Assembly (NCBI RefSeq): GCF_022447245.1
Contig: NZ_JAKVBC010000026.1
Location: forward strand, 1 to 64,000
Direction of reading: 5' to 3'
Source: Kordia sp.
GTDB lineage: Bacteria > Bacteroidota > Bacteroidia > Flavobacteriales > Flavobacteriaceae
DNA length: 64,000 nt
Made by a program: the position numbers and the translations under genes. The notes beneath the pieces are model-generated. The model was not told the origin of the DNA and did not search any database. It saw only the letters and a program-made list of their open reading frames with translations. Shown in pieces: positions 19,479-29,978 of the stretch (the first letter of the stretch is position 1; every line of letters starts with the position of its first letter).

Positions 19479-20558
19479 TTATTCTTCTGGGTTATTTTTT
19501 TCTATCAAGCCTAACTTTTTTGCTCTCCTTTCCCAGCTCTTTCTGGCAAGCTGTTGTAAGTCTGCTACATTATCACTTTCGTCCATAATTTCTAAGCCAA
19601 GTAAGGTTTCAATTACATCTTCCTGACTAACCAATCCACTAACCGAACCATATTCATCTACCACCAATGCAATGTGCTCTCGATGTTCAATAAGTTCTTC
19701 AAATAATTCTGGAATTGGTAAATTTCTATTTGTAACTAAGATTTCACGTTTGATAGATGAAAGCGGTTCAGAACCTTTTCCATGAATAATAGCTTCCATC
19801 AACTTATCTTTTAAAATATATCCTGTAATATCATCTGTTTGTTCTCCATGAATTGGAATTCTAGAAAACTTCAAATTAGGATTTTCATCAAAAAATTCCT
19901 GAATGGTCTTTGAAACAGTATCAATTTTCATTACAGAACGCGGCGTCATAATATCTTTTACTAAAATATCTTTAAAACCTAATAAGTTGCGAATCACTTT
20001 ACTTTCCGATTCCTGAAAAACACCTTTATCAGTAGCAATTTCTGCCATCGCACTAAAATCTTCACGGCTCAATACACTTTCGCCATGACCTTTGCTTCCA
20101 ATAATTTTGGTAAACAATTGTAAAATCCACAAAATACCTGTGTATTTTAAAATCAATACCATGAAATCTAGTGTTCTAGTAGAAAACCCTGCAAGCTGTT
20201 TCCAGTACATTGCTCCAATAGTTTTTGGGATAATTTCTGAAGCCACTAAAATTAAAATTGTCATCACAACAGAAATGATAAATACACCATAACTATCTTC
20301 GTCACCATATAATTTTTTTGCTTCCGTTCCTACCATAATTGCACCAACAGTATGTGCAATGGTATTCAATGTCAAAATAGCAATCAAAGGCTTGTCAACA
20401 TCTTGTTTTAGCGCTTTTAGATTATCCGCATACGATTTTCCTTCTTTTTTCTGAATGTTTACAAAAGTAGGTGTAACACTCAGTAAAACGGCTTCTAAAA
20501 TAGAACATAAGAATGAAAAGAAAATGGAGAGTACTCCATATAGTATTAATAGTGTCAT
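19479..20558 (-). CDS. CNNM-domain membrane protein with paired CBS domains
   Basis: 359 aa. The first about 150 residues carry the CNNM (DUF21) transmembrane domain with 'CSILEAVLLSVTP' and 'SEIIPKTIGAMYW'. Two CBS domains follow ('VKDIMTPRSVMKIDT' and 'HIALVVDEYGSVSGLVSQED'). The protein stops after the CBS pair and lacks the C-terminal CorC_HlyC domain, as some family members do. The family is implicated in magnesium or cobalt transport (CorB/CNNM); direct function here is unproven. No operon partner is seen. Confidence 0.88.
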   Translation of the reverse strand: MTLLILYGVLSIFFSFLCSILEAVLLSVTPTFVNIQKKEGKSYADNLKALKQDVDKPLIAILTLNTIAHTVGAIMVGTEAKKLYGDEDSYGVFIISVVMTILILVASEIIPKTIGAMYWKQLAGFSTRTLDFMVLILKYTGILWILQLFTKIIGSKGHGESVLSREDFSAMAEIATDKGVFQESESKVIRNLLGFKDILVKDIMTPRSVMKIDTVSKTIQEFFDENPNLKFSRIPIHGEQTDDITGYILKDKLMEAIIHGKGSEPLSSIKREILVTNRNLPIPELFEELIEHREHIALVVDEYGSVSGLVSQEDVIETLLGLEIMDESDNVADLQQLARKSWERRAKKLGLIEKNNPEE

Positions 20559-20810
20559 AAGCTATTTAAAATTGTATATAGCGAATTTAGATAATATTTT
20601 TCTCAATTTTTTAGATATGCAGCTCTAATCTGAAAAGTTTCTGTTTTTTGGGAGGTTTTTACCGTTAAGTGCTCTTGTTTAGTGTAAAAAAAAAATAGCG
20701 GTGGCGTTTTAAAAAATGTAAGTTACTCCTTTATAAAACATCATTACATACACTTTTTTTCAGTGGTTTCTGTCTCTAAGTTTGTTTCAAATCAATAAAA
20801 CATTTAATTA

Positions 20811-22669
20811 TGAAAAAAGTATTTTTAATCGTTCACTATTACAAAAGTGCTACGTAATGCTTTTTGTTTTAACGGTGGTAAATCTTTCCACATTTAAACT
20901 AAAAACACAGGAAAACCAAGAAGTTAAAATTGAAGGTAATCATATTGAAATCTCTCAAGAATTATTTGATCAAATAAAAAATTGGCAAAATAAAAGGGAC
21001 GGACAACTTCCTTTAGATAAGTTTCTTGCTACTAAAAATATTTCACGAGAAATGCAGCCAAAAGTAGTAAAGCTTATGAAACAGTTGCGCGGAGGATCGA
21101 GAGAAACCGATTGTAATTGCGCTATGCTAACGGTAAATTCTTCATACCATGTAGCGCCAGATTTTACAATCAATTTTCACCACCAGAAAATCAAGGAGGA
21201 TTAACAATATGGTATGCAGAATCTATTAGAGGAGCAGAACACGCCAACGATTGAGATTGAATTCGCCTTCACATAACAATGATTGTGAGTATGGAAAATC
21301 TATAAATGGAGATGGGGTTTCTTTAAATAGTTATGCGCGTATGTCATTTAACTATATCTGTACAAATGGAGTTTTATTTTCAGAAGATTGTGGATGTTCT
21401 AAAAATATCTATTTAAAAGCTAAGTATTATGGAGCATCATGGGTATCTACTTCGGCAGATGGTAATTTTGGAAACCATGCTTGTTTTGCAGCTGTAGAAG
21501 ATGATGTAGCTTTATTTACAATTGATCAATATTTAAGAGATACAAATGTTACAGTACTAGATGGAAGACAATACCAATTATCAAGAGCACAAGATGATGC
21601 TTGGAATCCTCAATTTTGGATGAATATTGTGGATTTAGCGTCTTCGATTGCAGGAGTTGTAGAAGATTTTGATAATGGAATTGACTGGAGTGATACTATT
21701 ACTGAAGTAGGAAATCAAATTATTACTGTTTTTGAAACACCAATAGATATCCACTATCAAGAAGAACAAAATGGTTCTGAAAATGGAAGTTTTTCCATGA
21801 GTTATGATGGCGGAGTTACTTTAGAACCGAATCATATTTTAACGGTGTCAATGATTTCTAAAGGATATATTTATGGAAAAGTAAAAGGGAAATTTGTAAG
21901 TGACTCAGAGCATACAAGTGCATACCTAATATCTGCAGTATTACCTTTTGATGATTCAAATCCTGAATGTTGTATGGAAAAATATGGAAAATGGGTTTCA
22001 GGATCTTTAGGAGCACAAGGTTCCACAGGATTGCAAAATACAATTTCAGCATACTAAACATTATGGGGACCTTGGGATAATTTATCAGATACTAATGGTG
22101 ATGGAAATGTTAATACTACTCAAGGAATTGGACATCTGTATCAGTCAGATCAATGTGATGTTTTTGGAATAGAGTCAGTTACAGGATTAAGCGCACGTGC
22201 AACAGGAATAAATATAGGACCAAATACGCGACCAGCACATTTATCATGGGATGGACAAGCAGGTGTATTATTACATACGGTGAGTACAACAAATACAACT
22301 TATACCTAATATCTAGCGCCAGGAGATTATAGTTTTTCTGTAGCAGCTATTTGTAAAAATGGCGATTCAACAGTGTCAGGAAGGCATCCATTTAATGTAA
22401 AACCTTAAGAAGCTCCTGTAGATCCAGTACGTTTTAAAATGTCACCAAACCCTGGGAAATCTGATGTAGAAATTAAGGTAGAAAACTACAAAGATTTTAA
22501 AACACTAGATTAAGAAATTACAGATGTAAGAGGACTTCCATATTATAAAGCACAAATAAAAGATGGTGTGTACAAGATTAATATTCAACGATAGAATACA
22601 GGAATCTATTTTTGTAAAATTACAACGAATGATAACCAATCAACAGTAAAACAACTAGTAAAAGAATAG
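20811..22669 (+). pseudogene. Decayed T9SS-secreted protein of unknown function
   Basis: The ATG at 20811 is followed by a lost base in the A run (ATGAAAAAA-GT). With one A added, a signal peptide appears: 'NRSLLQKCYVMLFVLTVVNL'. Further frame changes near 21180-21250 lead into a long frame with many Cys and no known domain. That frame then has stops at 22057 (TAA), near 22307, 22408 and 22513, and at 22594 (TAG), yet homology runs on to a T9SS sorting domain ('RFKMSPNPGKSDVEIK' to 'KQLVKE'). At least two indels and five stops make function very unlikely. Most stops fit loss of a Gln codon. Confidence 0.8.
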
Positions 22670-22689
22670 TTAGTGAAGGTTATATAAAT

Positions 22690-22723
22690 GAAAAGAGTCT
22701 ATGTTTTTGTAGACTCTTTTTTA
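22690..22723 (+). terminator. Terminator after the decayed T9SS gene
   Basis: AAAAGAGTCTA / TAGACTCTTTT with an 8-base loop ends in a T run. It is intact although the gene before it has decayed. Confidence 0.8.
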
Positions 22724-22821
22724 TAAAAAAAGAAGTGACATTTTATAAAGCATCACCATACTTATTTGGTTAATAATTTGTTGCATAATAAGTTAGCGTT
22801 ATAATCAAAACATATTATATT

Positions 22822-22983
22822 ATGAAAAAAAAGAAAGTAAGCTTAGATAAGTTGAGCATTAAAAAATCAACAATTGCTGCTACACAAGGAGGAAGACCTC
22901 CATACAAGCCAGCAGAACCAGTAGAAGAAGAAAGATGTATATCACGTCCGCAAGTTTCTTGTATTTTAGACTGGTGGCCATAG
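22822..22983 (+). CDS. GG-leader RiPP-like precursor peptide (D), 53 aa
   Basis: 'MKKKKVSLDKLSIKKSTIAA' followed by 'TQGG' is a good match to the class I lanthipeptide-type leader (K-rich start, L-S-I-K-K-S-T-I). The 29-residue core is Pro/Glu rich with two Cys and ends in 'CILDWWP'. The frame is intact and is followed by a strong hairpin. The antisense strand is occupied by the run-on end of the DinB-like pseudogene. No maturation gene is adjacent. Confidence 0.7.
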   Translation: MKKKKVSLDKLSIKKSTIAATQGGRPPYKPAEPVEEERCISRPQVSCILDWWP

Positions 22984-22994
22984 GATTTTAAAAA

Positions 22995-23048
22995 CAAAAG
23001 GCTGCTTTGAAAAATGGCAATGTTAGTAAATTCAAAGCGGCCTTTTTT
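22995..23048. terminator. Long hairpin terminator between convergent genes
   Basis: AAAAGGCTGCTTTGAA and TTCAAAGCGGCCTTTT pair along 16 bases with a G-T wobble around a 19-base loop; T runs stand on both strands. It serves peptide D on the plus strand and would be the natural end of the DinB-like gene on the minus strand. Confidence 0.8.
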
Positions 23049-23563
23049 AGTTTGCCAACCGCGATATATCGTTGGTTTTAAGTCGTTTAAATTCAAATAG
23101 ACTATAATTTGTCCTCTGTGATGCGTAACGTGATCTTGTAATAAATTTAAAATTTGAAGTTTGGTTTTTGGACCTGCAAAAAACGCAACCACTTCTTTCA
23201 ATTCTTCTGGAGATGCATTTTTGATAATCGCTGCTGTATTATCAAATGCTTCTTTGATAGCAGTAATGACCTCTGCTTTGGTAGTGTAGGTTGCTTTTGG
23301 AGTTTTCTTTCCATCTTTTGAAAAATAAGTTGTGCTCAACCAATCCATATTTTGTTTGATGTGCATCAGTTGCTCCTGAAATATTTTTTGACGTTCAGTA
23401 GTTTTAAAACTATACTTATCTTCTGGCATAGCTTCCGCCATTTCCACCAAGTAATTTTTAGAATTCTCTCATTTCTCTAAAAAAGCAGAAATTGGTGTGT
23501 CTTGTGCATTTGCAATAAACGCTGCAAATAATGTAAGTTATGGAAGGTATTTATTCATGATTT

Positions 23564-23962
23564 TTATTGTGTATAATGTAATATGTTTTGAATATCTGTA
23601 TCAGTGATTTCGGGAGTTATAAAACAGGATTTGTTTGTGTTGTTTTCTCTTTGAAACCTTCTTTTGTAGAAAAAAGAATCTAAACTTGAACTTCTCTCCT
23701 CTTCGTAGCGTATTACAATACCGCGTAAAGCTGGTCCTGTAGATTTAGAATCTAACTTATGACAAGCTACGCAATTAGCATTGAACAATTGTTTTCCAAA
23801 TTTGGTACTTTCATCTAAAGGAGAAACTGTACCACAGAAAAATCGTGGACTTTCCTCAATTGCTAAGGCAGTGGCATATTGTTGCTCTTTAACATGAACA
23901 AGATATAAAACCGCCATTCCCGCAGAAATTAAAAATACAAATATGGAAATAGCAGCTTTCAT
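23564..23962 (-). CDS. Small membrane-anchored c-type cytochrome
   Basis: 132 aa with an N-terminal membrane helix (about 4-22) and one heme site, CVACH (Cys64-His68), in the usual context 'GKQLFNANCVACHKL'. 'STGPALRGI' follows as in class I cytochromes. No Met occurs after the heme site, so the usual Met axial ligand is absent; homologues as I recall them have Met in the block here reading 'CFITPEITD'. It may use another ligand or be in early decay. Downstream of hemB by 9 bases on the same strand, so a hemB-cytochrome transcript is likely. Confidence 0.8.
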   Translation of the reverse strand: MKAAISIFVFLISAGMAVLYLVHVKEQQYATALAIEESPRFFCGTVSPLDESTKFGKQLFNANCVACHKLDSKSTGPALRGIVIRYEEERSSSLDSFFYKRRFQRENNTNKSCFITPEITDTDIQNILHYTQ

Positions 23963-23971
23963 TTTTTCCCT

Positions 23972-24952
<981 letters not shown>

Positions 24953-25006
24953 TTATTTAAAAATAAAAGGTAACCTCTAAAATATCTTTTATATTTTTAT
25001 AAATTA

Positions 25007-25014
25007 CAAAGATA
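25007..25014 (-). promoter_or_regulatory. Candidate -7 promoter box of hemB
   Basis: TATCTTTG on the minus strand matches the Bacteroidota TAnnTTTG consensus about 60 bases before the hemB ATG. No strong -33 TTG was found. Confidence 0.4.
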
Positions 25015-27729
25015 ATGAATAAAACGCCGAAACTCATACCAAAAACGCCTTTTGAATCCTTACAATTTCAATTGACATGGCGTAATTATCAGGAAAAGTT
25101 TTTAGCGTTTTTTGATTTGCATTTAAATGACAATCATTTACATGTGGTTGCGCCACCAGGTTCTGGAAAAACAATTTTAGGTTTGGAAATGCTGCGCCGA
25201 GTGCAAAAGAAAACCATTGTATTTGCACCAACCCTAACCATTCGGAATCAGTGGAAAGATAGATTGCAATCTTTTTTTACGAAAGATGCTTCTTTTACAG
25301 CATTTTCATTTGATTTAAAACAACCTGCATTACTCACCTTTACAACCTATCAATCGCTTCATTCGTTTTACAAATCGTTTGAGACCAAAGAAGCCTTTTT
25401 ACAGCATTTTGAAAATTTCGGAATTGAAGCCATTGTGTTAGATGAAGCACATCATTTAAAAAATGAATGGTGGAAGTGTTTGTTTGCTTTGAAAGATGAT
25501 CGAAAGTTAACAACCATTGCTTTAACAGCTACGCCACCAATTGATAGTACAGATCAAGAATTATCTCGTTATTTTGAATTGTGTGGTCCAATTGATGAAG
25601 AAATTGCCGTGCCAGATTTGGTAAAAGAAGGCGATTTGTGTGCGCATCAAGATTATATTCACTTTTCTTCACCAACAGAAGAACAGACAGCATCTATTGT
25701 GGAATATCGCGAGAAAGTAGCAGATTTTGTAGATAATTTGGAAGAAGATAAACAGTTTCTTTTTTTGTTAGAAACCCATCGTTTTTTAACAGACACAGAT
25801 GATCATTTAGAGGAAATTTATAAAGAACCAACTTACCTTTCGAGTATTTTAATCTTTTTGGAAGCAGTTGACGAAGCTGTTAATCCGTATTTGTTTGAAG
25901 TCTTAGGTTTTGATGTTGATAAAGATGTGAGTTTGCCTAAACTGAATTATGATTGGATTGAAGTTTTACTGCAAAATATACTATTTGCCGATCGTGAACA
26001 ACTGGTTCAGCATGAAGAATTATTGCAGAAATTAGAAAATCGTTTGCGTCGCAACGGAATGCTTCAAAAGAAGCGTGTGCGTTTTTTTGGAGACGATCAA
26101 TTGTATAAAACCTTGGCAAATAGTCCGAGTAAATTGCAAAGTATAGTTGATATTGTTCAGCAGGAATATAGAAACTTAGATACAGAATTGCGCGCGGTAA
26201 TTTTGACGGATTACATTCGGAAAGAATTTTTGAAATTTACAGATATTCAATCCGTAAATCAATTAGGTGTATTGCCAATTTTTCAACACTTGCGGACTTC
26301 TTTGAAGCATGTGCGATCTATCGGAGTACTTTCAGGAACGATGGTGATTATTCCAAAATCTTGCTTGTCAATTTTAAATACATTTCATCCAGATAAAAGT
26401 TATAATTATTCATCGTTAGATTACGATGATGAATTTTTAAAAATATCAATTAGTGCCAAAGTAAAGTCAGGTTTGGTTGCAGACATCACCAGACTTTTTG
26501 AACTAGGACATATCCATGTGTTGATTGGGACAAAATCGTTACTCGGCGAAGGTTGGGATTCACCAGCTATCAATAGTTTGATTTTAGCTTCGTTTGTAGG
26601 TTCGTATGTATCTTCCAATCAAATGCGCGGACGAGCCATTCGTAAGCAACAAGGAAATCCTGATAAGATCAGCAATATATGGCACTTGGCATGTATTGAT
26701 CCAACTGCGGAAGATGGAGGAGACGATTTGGCAAAATTGCAGCGACGTTTTCATGCTTTTGTAGGTGTTTCATATGACGATCCAGTTTATATTACCACCG
26801 GAATTGGTCGTTTATAGCTGCCAATGGCGTATGATAATGACATTATTCATAATATAAACATACGAACTTTTGAAAGTGCTGCAAATCGCCAAACTATCAA
26901 AAGGAGATGGGAAACTGCTATTGAAAAAGGAAATTCGTTGACTACAGAAATACAATACTTTACAGAGCAGCCAAAATTAGCATTGAGACGCAAGAAAGTT
27001 TACCAACGAGAAATGTCGAGTTACATTGCTGCTGAGGTTATTATGGTAGGTTTAGTTGCTGTATCTGAGATATACATACACAATGTTTTGGCAACGCTTT
27101 CTTCTGGATTTTTATACTCTCTATACAGTATTATTGGAATCCTGGGAATGGTTTTAGGATATCAGCTGTTTAAAAAAATCAGTATTTATTCGCAGTCGCA
27201 ATTTGTCTATAAAAATATTGAGAATATTGGAAAAGCAGTACTGTATTCGCTTCATGATTTAGGATATATTACAACGCCATTAGATGAAATTAAAATTAGG
27301 TCAGAAGAAATATTTTTAAGTGGAACTATTTGTAATATTGATGGTGCCACGCGTGTGGAAAGTGCTCTGTTTGTAAAAGCATTACAGGAAATATTGAATC
27401 CTATAGAAAACCCTCGCTATTTGCTAGAAAAATCAAGCCTGTTTAAGGAGATTACAGAATTGCAAAATTACTTTGCAGTACCCGCAATTTTTGGAGGAAA
27501 AAAGAAAGATGTCGAGATTTTTCTCGGAAATTGGAGAACTTATGTAGGCGGCGTACGATTGCATTATACACGCACTGTGGAAGGAAGAAAACTACTCATA
27601 AAAGCGCGTTTGTTCCATGTGACAAATGTTTTTAAAAATACCTCCAAAAAAGAAGTGATTTGGAAATGATTTGAAAGCAATGGTATTGTTTTTGAGGCGA
27701 TTGATTATAATATAAAACCAGATTTTTAA
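25015..27729 (+). pseudogene. DEAD/DEAH-box superfamily II helicase split by two in-frame stops
   Basis: One continuous frame of 905 codons with two stops: TAG at 26815-26817 ('GIGRL*LPMAY') and TGA at 27667-27669 ('VIWK*FESNG', where Trp fits). Helicase motifs are clear in the first 600 codons: Walker A 'PPGSGKT', 'LDEAHHLKNEW', 'ALTATPP' and the C-terminal 'GTKSLLGEGWDSPAINSL' and 'QMRGRAIRKQQG'. The second part has two membrane-like helices (about 27030-27180) and a conserved C-terminal domain. CAG to TAG and TGG to TGA are the simplest origins. The 600-residue helicase core could still be made; the C-terminal part starting at the ATG at 26824 might be made separately. Confidence 0.75.
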
Positions 27730-27817
27730 GATATAAATAGTGAAAGCTTTCTTAATACCTTTTGATTTGAATGAAGAAATGAGTAGCTTCAAACAATAAC
27801 ATTAAAAACAACCGATC

Positions 27818-28762
27818 ATGAAAAGTAAATTTCTAAAACTTAACAAAGCCTGTAGTGAACAATGGGAAAATATGACACCAAATGAAAAAGGTAGTTTTTG
27901 TGATGTATGTTCCAAAAATGTCATCGATTTTACACAGTTAAGTACACGAGAAATTTCAGAAAAGATCAAAAACTCAAAAGGTGAAATCTGCGCACGGTTG
28001 ACCCAAAAACAACTGGCAACACCTTTAATCGATTTAGAAGTTCAAAAAACATACAAATTACCGTATTCAAATATTGCGGCAAGCGTACTATTGGCCTCTA
28101 CACTAGCTGTAAGTACTACTTCGTGTACTCAAAATGAAAAAGCACCAACCGAATATGTAGAGACAGCCTCAAACCTGTCTTCAAAATCAAATATCAAACG
28201 AAACAAAACAAAACCGACGCCAACTGCATCAGATAGTTTTGTCACTTTTAAAGGAATTGTAAAAATTAATGAAAAGGGAGTGCCAATTGAGAACGCTAAA
28301 ATTACATTGGTAACAGTTCAAAAAATACTCAGTACACATAGTTTATCAGATGGCACATTTTCGTTAAAAATTCCTTCAGAATTAATTGATGACGACAATG
28401 TGATTCGAGTTTCTTACGATGAAGTTGAAACGAAAAGCGATGAAACAAACAGATTTGGATATGGAGATAAAGACTATATTTTATCCAAAGAAGAAATGAG
28501 TTCTGAATATGCTATAAAAGCGGAACCATTAGTTTTAGTTTTGGGAGGAATTGGTCATGTCAGAAAAAAGGATCCGGTAATTATTCAAAATCAGAAAAGA
28601 GTTGATTATGAGGAATTCAGAAAAGCGCGACTTGGAAAGAAAAGCAGTTGTAATGTAGAAAACAAAGAGTTTTTATTTTTCGAATCGGAAGCAGCAGTTG
28701 CTATTTATGGAAAAGAAGCAGAAAGCGGTCTATTTATTTTGGTAGATAAGTCTAAGAAATAA
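27818..28762 (+). CDS. Flavobacterial hypothetical protein with carboxypeptidase-regulatory-like domain
   Basis: 314 aa. The N-terminus has the Cys pattern 'CSEQWENM' plus 'GSFCDVCSKNVIDFTQL', a motif common in Bacteroidota proteins of unknown function and possibly metal binding. A membrane helix (about 85-105) follows, then 'FVTFKGIVKINEKGVPIENA', which resembles a carboxypeptidase-regulatory-like beta-sandwich. The C-terminus is unassigned. It probably displays its C-terminal part outside the membrane. It overlaps the 3' end of the convergent TPR gene by 11 bases. Confidence 0.65.
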   Translation: MKSKFLKLNKACSEQWENMTPNEKGSFCDVCSKNVIDFTQLSTREISEKIKNSKGEICARLTQKQLATPLIDLEVQKTYKLPYSNIAASVLLASTLAVSTTSCTQNEKAPTEYVETASNLSSKSNIKRNKTKPTPTASDSFVTFKGIVKINEKGVPIENAKITLVTVQKILSTHSLSDGTFSLKIPSELIDDDNVIRVSYDEVETKSDETNRFGYGDKDYILSKEEMSSEYAIKAEPLVLVLGGIGHVRKKDPVIIQNQKRVDYEEFRKARLGKKSSCNVENKEFLFFESEAAVAIYGKEAESGLFILVDKSKK

Positions 28763-29978
28763 AATTAAATACCCAAGTATACACAACCATCATTCCTAAA
28801 ACAATTCCACCAACGAGTATAATATCGTTGGTAAAAAGCATGCCTAAGAAACCTACGCAAAGTATCGCAATTCCGTAGAAAAGTCCTAGCATTCTACTTT
28901 TTTTGGAGTTTCGTAAAAATGACCCAGGTAATGGGAGCAAGGCGCAAAAACTGGTAAATCCAAACAACATATACAGAGGATTGTTGAAAACAAAAAAGGC
29001 AATAACTCCTAAAATTCCTGTAATGGTCAACCCGCCAAAAGCATATCCACTATATTTTTCATTTTCAGTCAATAAATATTTTCCATACGAATCGCCTAAT
29101 AAAATAGTGTTCGACAAGGCTTCCATAATCCATCCGCCAAGGACAAAAACTAAGTAGATGATGATTAATGGAATGATTAAAAACGTTAAATCAGAGGCTT
29201 CTAATACTTTCACGCCTAAACGGTACGCAACATACAATCCAATAATAAAAATCCATTGATTTCGAGACGATTGCTTGCTGATCCAAAAGGCATATTTTAG
29301 ATACCATTTGTACAATAAATTCTTCGATTTTATAGCCGTTGCCATGCCTTCACGTGCATACTGCATATTTGGGTTGAGTTGCAGTGCTTGTTTGAAATGA
29401 TGTAAGGCTTTTTTAGTATCGCCATTTTCCAATGAAACCCATCCAACATTAGCATGTGCATAATCATCTTCAGCATTATCAAACAAAATATGTTCTACTG
29501 TTTGATTGGCTTCTTCCTTGCGATTGAGTTTGGTCAACAAGCGTGCGCGAATATTTAAACAAGCTACATTTTTAGGATCTAATCGTAAACCTTCGTTGAC
29601 AAAGTGCAAGGCTTCTTCAAACTTCTTTTTATCCATTAACAAGGCGCCTTTAAAACCAAAATAATCGGCTTGGTACGGATCGAGTTGTATGCTTTTTTCT
29701 ACTAAATCAATGGCATCTTGAAGTTTGTCTAAACGGGAAGCGATTTGTGCTTTTAAAAAGAATAAATTTCCTTCATTTGGTGTTTCACGGAGTAAATCGT
29801 CAATCATTTGAGATGATTTTCCGTAGTCTTCTACGTTGAAAAAACACAGTGCCAAATAATATTTACTTGGATAGTTATAAACGTCTTCTGAAACAGCATC
29901 ACTCAAATAGCTAATAGCTTCTTGAAAACGTCCTAGTTCAAATAATTGAACACCTCGTAAATGATTTTTTGACTCCAT
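28752..29978 (-). CDS. TPR-repeat membrane protein
   Basis: 408 aa. Residues 1 to about 225 form six or so TPR repeats ('GNLFFLKAQIASRLDKLQDA', 'ACLNIRARLLTKLNRKEEAN'). The C-terminal 170 residues hold about five to six hydrophobic helices. Its ATG shares one base with the stop of the AAA+ gene (TAATG), so the two are translationally coupled. The pair suggests a membrane-anchored adaptor that works with the ATPase, but I know no characterised function. Confidence 0.75.
   Translation of the reverse strand: MESKNHLRGVQLFELGRFQEAISYLSDAVSEDVYNYPSKYYLALCFFNVEDYGKSSQMIDDLLRETPNEGNLFFLKAQIASRLDKLQDAIDLVEKSIQLDPYQADYFGFKGALLMDKKKFEEALHFVNEGLRLDPKNVACLNIRARLLTKLNRKEEANQTVEHILFDNAEDDYAHANVGWVSLENGDTKKALHHFKQALQLNPNMQYAREGMATAIKSKNLLYKWYLKYAFWISKQSSRNQWIFIIGLYVAYRLGVKVLEASDLTFLIIPLIIIYLVFVLGGWIMEALSNTILLGDSYGKYLLTENEKYSGYAFGGLTITGILGVIAFFVFNNPLYMLFGFTSFCALLPLPGSFLRNSKKSRMLGLFYGIAILCVGFLGMLFTNDIILVGGIVLGMMVVYTWVFNFIS

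Larger units (their letters stand above)
22815..23558 (-). pseudogene. Secreted DinB-family protein, broken at both ends
   Basis: DinB/YfiT-like four-helix protein with 'LLQDHVTHHRGQIIVYLN' near its end (metal-binding His). The true start is ATG 23558 with signal peptide 'LTLFAAFIANAQD', but codon 7 is TAA (23538-23540) and codon 30 is TGA (23469-23471), where homologues have Trp in 'LEKWENSKNY'. The usual end 'YRGW' at 23055 is not followed by a stop: the frame runs through the terminator hairpin and the whole antisense of peptide D to 22815. The last 80 residues are therefore not part of the family. Probably inactive. Confidence 0.75.
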
